DNA of 64,000 nucleotides from Symbiodinium natans (GCA_905221605.1 CAJNDS010001336.1:570473-634472), one strand, 5' to 3'. Shown: positions 11,180 through 21,342, numbered from the stretch's first letter. The notes: generated by a model not told the origin, from the letters alone. Numbers and translations: made by a program.

Positions 11180-11196
11180 CTTGTAGCCAAAATGGC
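11180..11196 (-). other. Possible spliced-leader relic
   Basis: Minus strand GCCATTTTGGCTACAAG equals the 3' part of the dinoflagellate spliced leader (GCCATTTTGGCTCAAG, from memory) with one inserted A. It could be a remnant of a trans-spliced mRNA copied back into DNA. No gene clearly follows it. Confidence 0.25.
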
Positions 11197-11552
11197 ACAC
11201 AAACACCCTTCTTTCCTCAACCCCCAAACCCTAAACCCGAAAATTGCCCCAACAACCGCACATAAAACAAAAACCCTCACAATATGAGGCTCAGAAAACA
11301 CCAAAAAACCCCTAAAACCCGCAAAGAACCGAACAACCTTACCACCCAAACTCCCAACAACTCCAAACCCCAAAGCCCCAAGACTCTAACACATCCTATA
11401 GAGAATCAAATCCTAAACCCTAAAGAATAAAATCCGAAAAATGTCCGAGAACCCTAAACCCTAAACCCTAAACCCTACACCCTAAACCCTAAACCCTAAA
11501 CCCTAAAGAATCAAATCCCAAAATGTCCGAGAAAGCGTCCGAAAAGCCTAAC

Positions 11553-11611
11553 TTCCGCGCGGTCCTGCGGCCGCGAGGTCGTGACGCCCACGCAGAGTCC
11601 ATCGGGGTGGC
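11553..11611 (-). CDS. NHR gene, exon HPDGLCVGVTTSRPQDRAE
   Basis: Acceptor CGCAAG, donor GGAA|GTTAGG. 59 nt (2+19 codons). The opposite strand also has an open frame, but this reading matches the DG-C-GVT strand that follows YFEVEI in the family and has high third-position GC. Confidence 0.7.
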
Positions 11612-12263
11612 CTTGCGTCAAAAGGGGGTATGAGGTTTAGGGTTTAGGGGTTGGGGTGTAGGGTTTAGGGGTTAGGCTTAGGGTTTAGGGTTTAGGGTGT
11701 AGGACTTGAGCTTTGGGGGTTTCTGGGTTTTCGGGCTTTAGGGCTTCATAGCTAGGCTCCGTTAACCTTCAACCCTGTATAAGCCCTCAAGGTTTCGCAG
11801 GCTTTTGCTCGCTGAGGGCTTGCTTGAGGTTGGACTGAAGCCGCTTGAAAGCTGGCAGTTTCACTGTGTTCACCGCTGCCACGCGCGTAGTCTCCGACTA
11901 CACAGCTTACAAACAGTGCAAAGTCGTGCATAGGAGCCGCCCCAGGCGTGCATGTTTAGAACAAAACCATATGAAAATTGACTGTTGTAGGCCTGATGCA
12001 TTGTTGCGTGTGGCGGAGCGAGTGGGGAGAATGGAGCTGTATTGAAGATACACTGGAAGCATGAAAAATGGGCAAGGCTTAACCAATGTGGTGGGGCTGG
12101 GCCATGTTGTGGTTTGTGTTGGACTTCTACTCCATCCTTGTATGCCGGACAACATAGATGGTGTAGGGAAGTGGAGTAGTCTGGCTAGCAGATGCCGCGG
12201 GTCTACCTTATTCGGGTTTTAGTGCGTAGGGCTTAGGGTAGCTTCGGGTCCAGGGTTTATCTC

Positions 12264-12329
12264 GCATGTCTGCCCTGAAAGCCAGCCGGCCTTCCCCTGT
12301 ACGCAAGATCTCCACCTCGAAGTACTTGC
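12264..12329 (-). CDS. NHR gene, exon GKYFEVEILRTGEG
   Basis: Acceptor TGGCCAG. The frame continues from the preceding exon as (G)KYFEVEILRTGEG then RLAFRADM. The YFEVEI strand is the most conserved signature of NHR/SPRY domains. The 3' edge is uncertain by a few bases: no GT is present, and GA or AT positions inside ATGCGAGATAAACC would keep the frame into HPDGLCVGV. Confidence 0.75.
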
Positions 12330-13095
12330 CTGGCCACGCTGTTGAAACTTTATTTCATAGGGCTCCATGGGATGTTGATCTGGGAGGAATATCTTCTCTA
12401 CAGAGGTTTGAGGAACCTAGATGCTTCAAAAAGAAATAGAAAAGGGCGAGGTCCCTACCTGCAGGGACCTTGAGCCTTGACTGTAAGCCGAAAACCTTCA
12501 GACTTAGGCGGTCGATCCCGACCATTCCCCAAGCCTAGAGGGCGAAACTCAGAGGGGCTTGACCCTAAACCCTAAACCCTAAACCCTAAACCCTAAACCC
12601 TAAACCCTAAACCCTAAACCCTAAACCCTAAACCCTTAACCCTTAACCCTTAACCCTTAAACCCAAACCCTGAACCCTGAACCCCTAAACCCTAAACCCG
12701 TGGCAGGTTTAGGTGCAAGCCTGAGGGTTCCCAAACACAAGCGAAGCATTTAATTGGGGAGCCCTTTTACACCCCTAACAGCCCCAAGCGCAAGCGCCCA
12801 TATTTCAGAACGTGTAAGGGTGGAATTACCCTTAGATAGCAGGCACATACTTTGCTTTGTGCCCCTGGCGGCCCATGCCACACTTTGACAGCGCCAGTGA
12901 ACCCAAATCCCCTAAACCCGCAGGTTTGAGGGGTTTAGGGTTTTAGGGTTTTAGGGTTAGAGGCGGGGGGGCGGGGGAGGGTGGGGGCATCGCTTCGACA
13001 GCATGACGCTCTGAAAAGCGGGGCCCGCCCTTTCGTCCATCAATTCTTCCTTCTTCCTTCCCTTCGTCCCTCCTCCGTTTCATTCCTTCCGTTCT

Positions 13096-13139
13096 TCCTT
13101 CCTTCCTTCCTTCCTTCCTTCCTGCCTTCCTTCCTTCCG
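13096..13139 (+). repeat. CCTT microsatellite
   Basis: About ten copies of TTCC with one TGCC interruption. Confidence 0.9.
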
Positions 13140-13555
13140 GTCTACCTTAGGGAAGTGTGGAAAAAATTGGATCCTGGGAGAGTGCGTTCGGTCGTGAACA
13201 AGTTGCTTTTGGATCCTGAACATGTTTTAGCACAACCCCCCATCCCCTTATTAGCATTGGGTAGTTTTATTCTCAGGTGCCGAGGACCCTCCAAAAAGGG
13301 AAGAACGAGCCCGATGGGAAACCCTGCGCCCATCAAACCCACCAAACCCACCCCCAACCCAAAAAGAAGAACCCCCACTCAACCCTACACTCAAAAACCC
13401 TGAACCCCTAAGCCCCGAAACGCCTAAGCCGCAAACCCTAACCCCTAACAACCCTAAACGTTCCCCTAAACCTTTCAAACCCTAAACCCTGAACCCTGAA
13501 CCCTGAACCCCTCTTTAAAAAAAGAGGGCGTTTGCAGCTCCCAATCTGCCCACAC

Positions 13556-13611
13556 CTCGAGCCGCAGCCGCCAGCGGGGCGTTGCCCATGACGCCCCCGT
13601 GCAGCTCGTAG
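13556..13611 (-). CDS. NHR gene, exon YELHGGVMGNAPLAAAAR
   Basis: Acceptor GAGAG, donor CGAG|GTGTGGG. 56 nt, joining in phase on both sides: Gly is completed from the previous exon, and the final G joins GC from the next exon to give GKYFEVEI. The GVxGNxPL block corresponds to the GVVF-RPL strand of NHR domains. The 24 bp around its acceptor are repeated 119 bp away (see direct-repeat entry). Confidence 0.8.
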
Positions 13612-13750
13612 CTCTCTTCCTTTCATCAGGGTTTAGAGGGGTTTAGGGTTTGGGGTTTAGGGTTTAGGGTTTGGGTTACAGGGTTTAGGCTTGAGGGTTT
13701 GGGGTTTAGGGTTTGGGGCTTAGGGTGTAGCTCTCTTCCTTTCACCAGGG
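13608..13750. repeat. 24-bp direct repeat bracketing a telomere-like block
   Basis: GTAGCTCTCTTCCTTTCA(T/C)CAGGG occurs at 13608-13631 and again at 13727-13750 with one mismatch. About 95 bp of TTTAGGG-type repeat lies between. The first copy overlaps the acceptor of the exon at 13556-13611. This is the arrangement expected if a repeat block was inserted with duplication of its target. Confidence 0.8.
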
Positions 13751-14078
13751 CACCAAACCCTCAAGTCCTCCTCCACTCCTCCTGATGCCCAGGGCACCCT
13801 GAGGGCCCCCCCCTTCCCCTAAACCCGAAACCTCTAAACCCTACAACCCTAAAACACCAAACCCTAAAACCCCAAACAGCTGGGTTTAGGACTGAGGGTT
13901 TACCCTACTTTGGATTGGAGTAGACCCTGGAAAAAAAGTATGTACTTTTTAGGTAGAACTAGCTACAATCGGAACCCAGAACCAAAGAAATGTATTAAAG
14001 CATAGTACTCCAAAAGCCTAAACCCCCAAACAGCTGGGTGCAGGGCTCAGGATTAACCCTAAACCCTAAACCCTAAAC

Positions 14079-14154
14079 CCTAATCGGCTGAGGCCCGCCT
14101 GCTTCGTGCCGATGTAGGCAGCGCGCAGCCCGTCCTCCGAGATGCGCACGAAGC
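14079..14154 (-). CDS. NHR gene, exon with FVRISEDG strand
   Basis: Acceptor CCTGAG, donor GG|GTTTAGGG supplied by the telomere-like repeat itself. The frame is (G)FVRISEDGLRAAYIG then TKQAGLSRLG, 76 nt, entering in phase 1 and leaving in phase 2. The next exon starts with the single base that completes Gly. C-rich repeat flanks the low side and G-rich the high side on the + strand. Confidence 0.75.
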
Positions 14155-14988
14155 CTCAGGAAGAGGGTTGATAGAAGTGGTTTAGGGTTTAAGGCTTAGG
14201 GTTTAGGATTTTTTGGTTTAGGGTTCAGGGCTTGGGCTTAGGGCTTCGGGAACGTGTGGGGGACTAGAAAACTCTGAAAGAGTCGTGTTGGTAAGTTCTT
14301 TTCTTCTTCTTTGGGCCATAGGGTTGATATCTTCTGGTTTTTCTCTTTGTCGGCTTCGGGTTGAGAAATTCTGCTCTTTTATTCGGGGTTCGGGGTTGAA
14401 AAGGTCTTCTTTTCTCTTTCTCTTTGGGGGGGGGGGGGGTTGGGGTTTAAGGTTGATAAGTTCTGTGTGATTTTTTCTGGGTTTGGGGTTTGGGTTGATG
14501 CGTTCTGCGTTGCTTCTTTGTTCCTCAGGTGTTGTTCTGAATGGCTTGTGCTGGGGTTGTTTCTTTGATATATGGCTCCCTACAGGTGGGTGTACCCTAT
14601 GCACGGGCATCCTTGTCGGGATGCTGGAAAAATTTCCAAACCCTAAAACCCTGCACCGTAAACCCTACTACAGAATGAGCCCCAGCCTCAACTTCCCATT
14701 CTTCAGGAAGAGCGGCATGGAGGGGGCAGGGGGTTGGGGGTTTGGGGCTACCCATAGCATCCCTAACTGAAAAATCTACGACCCTGATAGTCTAACATCC
14801 TATGCGTAAACGTCTCTGAACTCCAAACCGTAAACCCTAATTGTTTTATATCCTGCCCCTAGACCCTGGACCATAATTATTGAACTTCGTAGCCCTAAAC
14901 TTAAAAACCCTAAACCCTAATATTTGAGTACGAGTATGCTTCCCCCCAACAACCCTAAAAACCCCACCCTAAACCCCAAAATCCCTAC

Positions 14989-15050
14989 TTCAATTCTGCG
15001 GCTCTGGGGCGGCTGTGGAAGGAAGCCGCGAAGCCTGACCTGCTAAAGGG
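14989..15050 (-). CDS. NHR gene, candidate exon (N-terminal edge of domain)
   Basis: Minus strand: acceptor CTGCAG at the high-coordinate side, then frame FSRSGFAASFHSRPRAAEL, followed by a GTAGGG donor at 14988-14983. The plus-strand reading lacks any nearby AG acceptor, so minus is preferred. FH is the usual opening of an NHR domain. The junction to the next exon does not close with the GT donor; an internal GC donor (CACA|GC or AGCC|GC) gives the right phase. Confidence 0.5.
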
Positions 15051-15712
15051 CTGCAGCGGGGTGGGTTCGAATATAGGGTTTAGGGTTTAGGGTTGCAGGT
15101 TTAGGGCTTAGGGCTTAGGGTTTAGGGTTTAGGGTTTAGGGTTTAGGGTTTAGGGTTTAGGGTTTAGGGTTTAGGGTTTAGGGTTTAGGGTTTAGGGTTT
15201 AGGGCTTAATAATTAGAATAGGGTTTTGGGGGGCTATTATAGTCTAAGTATACAGGGACCAAGAGGGAACAATACTGGCAATTCTTCCGACCCCTATGTG
15301 AAGTGTTCAGGGCTTTGGGGGTTTAATAAAAAGGTTTAGGGTTTAAGGGTTTCTAGGGCTTACGTAAGGCTTAGGGTTTAGGGCTTTAGGGCTTAGGGAG
15401 TTTGAGGTTTTAGGGTTCAGGGATTTAAGGGTTTAGGGGTTTAGGTTGGGGTTTTTGGGGTTTGGGGGTTAGGGGTCTAAAAGGTCTAGGGCTTAGGGGT
15501 CCAGGGCTTAGGGAGTTTGAGGGTTTCGGGTTGAGGGTTTACGTGCGTTTGGGTTCGGGTCCTGGGGCTTTTGGGGCCTTCCTGGCGATAGGCACATGGA
15601 ACCACAGCCTAGCATTGACGAGTGCAAGGCTCTATGGGGTTCAGCGCAGATCTGGGACGTTGGTAGGGAATCCCTGATGCTACCCTAAACCCTAAATCCT
15701 AGAACCTAAACC

Positions 15713-16272
15713 CTAAACCCTATCCCCCACAAGAATCGGCCCCGAACACCAACCCCGACCCGAACTTAACTGAAGACTGCTACCGTAAGGAGGAAAAAGC
15801 CCTAAACTTGGAGGCTCCACGCACGCCTCTGACTGATTTTCGGGGGAAACCTCCCCAATGTAGCGAAGCTGGGATTCGCCGACGTACGTGGAGACCTGCT
15901 TAAGGCCCAGCCGCAGTGTGAGGTCCCGTTGCGTCACCTGATCCTGTTGCATCTTGGAGAGTCTCTGTCGAGTAGCGCCACGCACCACGGAGTTCAGAAA
16001 GCACTGCCACTTCCGGATTGTAGTTGCTGCAACTGCTCGTGACTCTGTGGCTAACAGTAATGCACGCATCACACCCGCCTATACGAGCCGTCCAACAACG
16101 CAGCCTGGCAATCCGAAGCGCGGAAGCTGTCGATGAAGCTTGGCCCACACATGCTTTGCAGAAGACAGACGTCTACTGTCATCGGCCTCATAGTCGGCAC
16201 CAACTGAAAGAATGCCACCCACTCTTCTGTAACCCGCGCAGTGTCCTTCACTAGACACAAGATAGGAACCAA
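15713..16272 (-). pseudogene. Decayed LINE reverse-transcriptase C-terminal fragment
   Basis: Spread over two minus frames. The readable core is WQCFLNSVVRGATRQRLSKM then QRDLTLRLGLKQVSTYVGES and QLRYIGEV. This pattern (W-Q-FLN..LR..., then R-DL--R-GL, then QLR--G-V) is the post-palm region of LINE RTs, where -LRW-GHV- is usual. Frame changes and no RT catalytic box show it is a relic. It sits 380 bp from the copia element, in the same orientation. Confidence 0.55.
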
Positions 16273-16651
16273 AAGGGGTACCCTGTTTGGTTTAAAAGGG
16301 GCTTAGAAGGGAATCTAAACCGTCGCAGGGCCTCCGAGGGTCCTAGCCCTAAACCCCGAACCCTAAACCCCCTCCAAAAAGCGGAATAAGGGCTCGAGTC
16401 AAAGGCCACACCCTCTCGGGAGAAACCGACAATCACCTAAAGGAGAGCCTACAAGCCCATGACCACGACCCCGAAGCCCTAAACAAGGCTTTGTTCTACA
16501 GGAAGGGTTCTCGTTCAGGGTTTAGGGGGTTTAGGGTTTAGGGTTTGGGGGGTTAGGGTTTAGGGTTTAGGGGTTAGGGTTTAACTTTTGGGGGTTTAGG
16601 GTTTAGGGCTTAGGGCTTAGGGTTTAGGGTTTAGGGTTTAGGGTTTAGGGT

Positions 16652-16864
16652 TTTCAGAAGCGGGGTACTGGGGCCGGAGTCACAGTGACTAGACTACGTA
16701 GCTTGCTTTTTCCGATTGAGCCCAAGGCGCCTGTCATGCAGGAACTTGTCTCATGAATGCTATTTGACGCTTGCATGTTTGTTCATGCCTATACAAGTGT
16801 TCGCCTAACAGCTTCTGCACTATACGAAATCCAACTCGGCGCTTGTGTACAGGAAAATCTCACA
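16652..16864 (-). repeat. 3' LTR of the copia element
   Basis: Identical to the 5' LTR as read. Just upstream in sense (16865-16875) is the purine-rich GATAAGACGGG, a plausible but short polypurine tract. Confidence 0.9.
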
Positions 16865-16914
16865 CCCGTCTTATCAACGAGTGGATGAGTGCGCCTCAAG
16901 AGAAGTGAAATTCG

Positions 16915-19900
16915 TCACTCAGCTGGAGCTTCTTCTCTCACAACGGCCTCGTTGCTCTCCAAGGCGTCGTTCAGAAGCTTGGGCTTCATACTCTTGGTCA
17001 AGCAGTCAGCCAACTGAAGGTGGGTTGGAATCCATCGCAGGATGTCACCGAATGGTGCGAAGGCTTCGCTCGTCGGTGTCTCGTCTACCCACAGTGCTTG
17101 GCGCAATGCTGTCATTTCGATAGCAAGACGCTTGTCTTCCACTGGTCTGGGTACCGACGACAGCAAATGATCTGTGAGCGATCTGCAGTCGGAGTACTGC
17201 AGGTGCAGCATCTTTCTCGGCGCTACTTCGCTCCAGTCATGCAGTGACGGCAGTTTGCCTTGCAACTCTAGGAGTGTCGCACGGATCCTGTCTCCGTGCT
17301 CGGTGGCATGCTGCAGGCTGTACGCTTCACATTGTAGTGTCGCACGGCAGACTCGTTTCATCGTAGAGCTACCGAATGCAACCAGGTGAAGCTTGTGCTT
17401 GGGTGCGTTCACGTCGCGTGCTGTTTCCGCGTCAGTGAGGTAGTGCAACCTCCCCCTCTGGGACTTGTACCCAGCTTCAGCAGCAAAAGAGGCGTCACAA
17501 AACGTGACTACTGCGAGGGGGCCACTGCTCCACGGCAGTATCTTGGCGCGATACACGATGCTGCGCTCTGCGTCGCCCAAGGCGAGTGCGACCACACGGT
17601 TGGCCTCTCTCATCGTGTCGATGGTCGCGACGGTCACTCGCTGCTGCAACGCGTTGACGCGGTGCGCGAGGTCGGGCCTTGTAGCCCGGGCCACCCACGC
17701 GAGTGAACCTATGACGGACCGAAGCGCCGTCCTCTGTCCTTGTGTGACAGGTGTCGTCAACTTTGCACCCTTGGGGATCTCGAGGGGAGCGATGGCACGC
17801 GTGTTGTCCCTTGAGTTGATCTCGATGGTGCCATCGGGGTGCTGGGCGTATTCTCTGCCACAGAACCTGAAGCTACCCTCTTCGATCCTCCCGATTTTGA
17901 AGTGGTCCAGCAACTGCTGGATCTTCAGCTCGCCCTCACCGAACGCTGCCCAGAAGAAGTCGTCCACGTGAGTGCACAGCATAGCGCACAGCCGGCCGCT
18001 TGTGTCGTGCGCGTAGTACAACGCGGACATGATCTGGGAAGATTTCAGTCCGATGCACTTTGTCTCTTCGACTATGCGAAGGTAGAGGTTTCGGCCGGCG
18101 TCGGTCGTTCCATACACTGGGACACGGGCAATCATGTAGCCGGATTCCTGGATCTCCTTGTCCGGAACGCCCTTGGGGTTGCTAGGAGCCTTGAGGATCA
18201 GCAATCTCTCGAGCGGCTTACCCTGAAAGTAGGCGTTCGTGATGTCGGCTGCCTTGATTCGCAAACCGAGTGAGGATGCCCAGGAACAAATGAAAGCCAG
18301 TGCTTCAGGCTCGGCTGTCGGGGAATCTGCACGAATGTCCTCCCCTGTGGAGATGTGCTCGAAATTCCCGCATGCGACTAGCCTAGCTTTGTATTTGGGA
18401 CGATAGCCGGGGGTGCCTTTCAAATGTTCATGTTTGTCGGTGAGAACCCACTTGGTGGGCACGCAGATGTGTCCTTGGCTAAGCAACTCCTGCACTTGCT
18501 TCTTTGAGCAAGGTATCACAGCGTGAAATTCCTGATACTTGGCCCACTCCGCGAGCATGGCCTCGTCCAACCCCAATTGCACCTCGGCCGGGCTGTTGTG
18601 GTAGTCCAAAAGTGAGGCTAGGAAACCTGTTCCAACTTCCTCGTCGTCTGAGGAGTGCATGTCGTCTGCTCGCTCAGGCTCCTCCTGACGGGGCTGCTCT
18701 ACTTGGGGTGATGGAATACGCGGTTGTGGGAATTCCAAGTCTTCCATCATCTGGTGTTCATCTGCGCGCAACTTTCCCAAGTGATTCATAGTGAATCCAA
18801 TGATGCTGAATCTCTGCCCTTCATGGGGTTCCACCATATGGAGTTTCTTTGGGTCAAAACGAAGGACCTTGCCTCGAGTGGTGTGTAGAGTCCCGGGAAC
18901 AAGGTTGCCACAAACGTCAATCACTGTGTTCCCCTCAGGGTTTTCTATCCACAGGTGACCTCCTTTCGAATAATTTCCCAAACTCATGGTGAAATTGAGC
19001 GACCCCTTCAAATTGGAGTTGTCTTTGTGCAAACTTGCCCGCGATTCGCTTACTTGGATCCCATTCCAAGTGAACTCGGTGTAGCCTGCCTTCTCACAGT
19101 GGTGCCTCAGGAAGCGGTTCAAGTAGGTCACAAAACACGGGCGCTGCTTAGTAGGATTAGAAATCCCAACAAAACCACCGTGCCTATAAACACCGAAACT
19201 AGCGGCAAGCTCATCATCAGTTGCATCTTGGAACATCGCTCTCTTCGTCCTCTTCGGTTTGTGTTCCTTGCACAACCTGAGTAGCTCGAGACAGTGGCTC
19301 GTCTCGAAGGCCATTGCTTCCAGGAGCTCGCTTGCCTTTGCTTCTACAGGATCGGTGTCCTGCGCCTCAGCCATCAGCGCGCTGGAGCTTTGTCTGAGCG
19401 GGGAACGAGTTCTTTCCCTGCCCGTCTTATCACTGGGCGAAATCTCCTTGCTTGTGATGGCGGGACTCTCGGCCGCTGCGACTCTCATGGGAGTAGAGGG
19501 AGCCGACGCTAAGCCAGTGTTCGGTCTGGGGGTAGAAGGCGCTGTTACTGGATCCTTATCTCTTTCGTCGAGATAACGTTGCTCTGGACCGTGGACAATG
19601 GAACCTGGCAGAACGGGTTCTCCAGTCAGAACTCGACATGCAGCTACTTCGACCTCATCCGCAGGCCTCATCTTTCTGGCATTGACCAACACAGGCACAC
19701 CCTCATGCAGCAACCAATATGCATTCTCTGCCTCGCGCCCTATCACGCGGCTTGCAGTTGACCACACAGTGGAAGTTGAACCGGGCAAATTGTCCCTTCG
19801 GTAAATGACTAAATCGCCCACCTGGTACTCCATGTCCATGGGAGCTGCATTCCTTTGCAATGCACGAGCAACCTTCCTGGACGAGTCCAAGTGCACGAAG

Positions 19901-21342
19901 GCTTTGCGGGCTTCTTCCCGGGCTCTATGTCGGGAATAGAAAGGAGTGGTCTCATCGAAACGGGCCAACAAAGGTCCCATGCTCTCATCCTCATCCATGA
20001 CTGAACCTGGTGTCCTAGGTCGCTTGCCTAGCACATGCTGTGATGGGCTGAAACCTTGATGTCTGGACAGGTCATTCTTTGTAGTCACACATTCACTGAC
20101 CACCATGACCATATCCTCCCAAGTCGAGGGCTGAATCTCCTGCACTGTTTTTCTTACCAGTGCCTTGAGCAAACCACCATGTCTTTCGACCTTCCCTATG
20201 GTCTGCGGAGATTCTAAGGGTGCATTTCGGAGATGAATCCCATGTTGTCCCATGTAACTTGCAAACTCTCCCTTGAAATGCGTTCCCCTATCAACCACTA
20301 CATGCTGTGGATGTCCTGCCCACGATACCCATCGCTCCATGAAAACCTGCAAACACTGCCGCGCGCTGGGATTGCCACCTCCTGACTTTATCAGGGCTAC
20401 TTGTTGAAAGCTGGTTCCCATGTCGACCATGTTGACTGCAGTGTAGCGGGTACCATCGACATCCTTTACTTCCATGCAATCTATGCCAAGTGTGTGATTG
20501 AACTCTTTCGGAAACACCGATTCCCCTGAGACTGGATGATGTCGCGGAACTGGTGCAGTGTCTAGGCAGGCCTTACATCTGTGAAGGCGGGCAGCTAGGA
20601 TGAACTCCTTGGATGCCTTGCTCTGCCTAAGGACCTGCTCCAGGACTTTACCTGGGAGATGACCGAATGCCCTATGGAGTCGCCTGATAGCAACCCTCGT
20701 GCGCTGTGGGAGCGAACGCCATGCTGCTCTGCGTTCTTCCTCCGATGCCGGAGTACCTGGGAAAGACAACTGCTCGAGGATGAGTTGCTCTCTCTCTTCA
20801 GGGGTGAACACTGAGGCTCCATTGTCTTGCTCCCTAAGTAGTTCAGCCATCTCTTCATCGGGGATGAGTTCCTGATCTTCCATGTCGGAACCTAGACCTT
20901 CCGATCCTACAAAGCAATTGCGTGTGTAAGAGTTCAGGTAAAGCTCCTGTGAAATGTCACGACATGTGGCCCAGAAATCATGTTCTTCCGTGTCCGCATA
21001 GCAACGGGGGCTCATGCCATAGCTCTCGGTCCATGTGGACAAAACCTGGAGTGCATCGTCGATGTTTGGCCCTATCCCGGAAACATTCAAGTCTCCTCTT
21101 ACCTCGACAGTACTTTCGAGTGTTGGGCATCCATAGGGGCTCACCAAGACAATGCTCACTCCAGCTGTGTCAGCTAGGCACTCACACTCTAAACACAACT
21201 CCTCGGTGGGAGCGTCGACCCTCAGAACTATGAGACCGGGCACACCTGTCTCCAGGTTGGCAATGGTCTCGCTGATCACCTGCAAGGGATTCGGATACCC
21301 ATTTGCAGTGTGAAATAGGAGGCTCAGTGGGGGTGAAGGCAA
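16915..21342 (-). CDS. Copia Pol: integrase, dioxygenase-like domain, reverse transcriptase, RNase H
   Basis: 1475 codons, open from the TGA at 21343. No ATG is needed if it continues from the previous frame. GAG-pre-integrase zinc site H223-H228-C256-C259. Integrase D288 (GIDCMEV), D351 (VVVDRGTHF) and E386 (GKVERHGG). A 2OG-Fe(II) oxygenase-like domain at 712-855 (separate entry). RT from about 975, with KYKARLVACG, D1033 in ADITNAYFQG and D1127-D1128 in THVDDFF, copia's YVDD with His for Tyr. The RT-RNase H connection has SVIGSLAWVARATRPDL. RNase H has D1283 (FCDASF), E1339 (CEAY) and D1385 (YSDCRSL). All catalytic residues are present, so the enzyme set looks functional. Confidence 0.9.
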   Translation of the reverse strand: MPSPPLSLLFHTANGYPNPLQVISETIANLETGVPGLIVLRVDAPTEELCLECECLADTAGVSIVLVSPYGCPTLESTVEVRGDLNVSGIGPNIDDALQVLSTWTESYGMSPRCYADTEEHDFWATCRDISQELYLNSYTRNCFVGSEGLGSDMEDQELIPDEEMAELLREQDNGASVFTPEEREQLILEQLSFPGTPASEEERRAAWRSLPQRTRVAIRRLHRAFGHLPGKVLEQVLRQSKASKEFILAARLHRCKACLDTAPVPRHHPVSGESVFPKEFNHTLGIDCMEVKDVDGTRYTAVNMVDMGTSFQQVALIKSGGGNPSARQCLQVFMERWVSWAGHPQHVVVDRGTHFKGEFASYMGQHGIHLRNAPLESPQTIGKVERHGGLLKALVRKTVQEIQPSTWEDMVMVVSECVTTKNDLSRHQGFSPSQHVLGKRPRTPGSVMDEDESMGPLLARFDETTPFYSRHRAREEARKAFVHLDSSRKVARALQRNAAPMDMEYQVGDLVIYRRDNLPGSTSTVWSTASRVIGREAENAYWLLHEGVPVLVNARKMRPADEVEVAACRVLTGEPVLPGSIVHGPEQRYLDERDKDPVTAPSTPRPNTGLASAPSTPMRVAAAESPAITSKEISPSDKTGRERTRSPLRQSSSALMAEAQDTDPVEAKASELLEAMAFETSHCLELLRLCKEHKPKRTKRAMFQDATDDELAASFGVYRHGGFVGISNPTKQRPCFVTYLNRFLRHHCEKAGYTEFTWNGIQVSESRASLHKDNSNLKGSLNFTMSLGNYSKGGHLWIENPEGNTVIDVCGNLVPGTLHTTRGKVLRFDPKKLHMVEPHEGQRFSIIGFTMNHLGKLRADEHQMMEDLEFPQPRIPSPQVEQPRQEEPERADDMHSSDDEEVGTGFLASLLDYHNSPAEVQLGLDEAMLAEWAKYQEFHAVIPCSKKQVQELLSQGHICVPTKWVLTDKHEHLKGTPGYRPKYKARLVACGNFEHISTGEDIRADSPTAEPEALAFICSWASSLGLRIKAADITNAYFQGKPLERLLILKAPSNPKGVPDKEIQESGYMIARVPVYGTTDAGRNLYLRIVEETKCIGLKSSQIMSALYYAHDTSGRLCAMLCTHVDDFFWAAFGEGELKIQQLLDHFKIGRIEEGSFRFCGREYAQHPDGTIEINSRDNTRAIAPLEIPKGAKLTTPVTQGQRTALRSVIGSLAWVARATRPDLAHRVNALQQRVTVATIDTMREANRVVALALGDAERSIVYRAKILPWSSGPLAVVTFCDASFAAEAGYKSQRGRLHYLTDAETARDVNAPKHKLHLVAFGSSTMKRVCRATLQCEAYSLQHATEHGDRIRATLLELQGKLPSLHDWSEVAPRKMLHLQYSDCRSLTDHLLSSVPRPVEDKRLAIEMTALRQALWVDETPTSEAFAPFGDILRWIPTHLQLADCLTKSMKPKLLNDALESNEAVVREEAPAE
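18778..19209 (-). other. Embedded 2OG-Fe(II) dioxygenase-like domain in copia Pol
   Basis: Residues about 712-855 of the Pol frame. SRASLHKDNSN supplies H772-x-D774. KKLHMVEPHEGQRFSIIGF supplies the distal H835 and R844, nine residues later. HxD...H...R with H-x4-P...G-R-(F/Y)-S is the iron and 2-oxoglutarate site of double-stranded beta-helix dioxygenases such as prolyl hydroxylases and TET/JBP/AlkB relatives. The spacing of 61 residues between HxD and the distal His fits. No copia protein I know normally has this between integrase and RT. The substrate is unknown. Confidence 0.75.

Larger units (their letters stand above)
2760..15050 (-). other. Gene span: Neuralized-type (NHR/SPRY-like) domain protein, multi-exon
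   Basis: Reading islands from high to low coordinate on the minus strand gives an ordered NHR-like domain. The blocks are FVRISEDGLRAAYIG, then YELHGGVMGNAPLA, GKYFEVEILRTGEG, HPDGLCVGVTTSRP, NTWIAGYDGLMWDP, NKVGVLIGPAGEFTVYVN and PLFAVCDLLG. These match, in order, the strands of the neuralized homology repeat as I know it: an opening FH..V.iS.DG, GVvF..rPL, yFEVEI, G.C.GVT, W..GYDG..WD, D.VGVL....G.F.VyVNg, and PLfaVvDLlG. NHR/SPRY folds are protein-interaction modules. Full gene limits are unknown: 5' exons may lie in or beyond the 27-32 kb islands with copia in between, and 3' exons may lie beyond the LINE. Confidence 0.75.

Noticed and set aside
11550-11630. Plus-strand exon FRAVLRPRGRDAHAESIGVA
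   Set aside because: Open and followed by GTATGAG, but the minus reading supplies the DGLCVGVTT strand expected at this point in the NHR domain.
14990-15062. Plus-strand exon NSAALGRLWKEAAKPDLLKG
   Set aside because: Looks like protein and has a GTGGGT donor, but there is no AG acceptor for about 70 nt upstream. The minus reading has both signals and fits the NHR domain.
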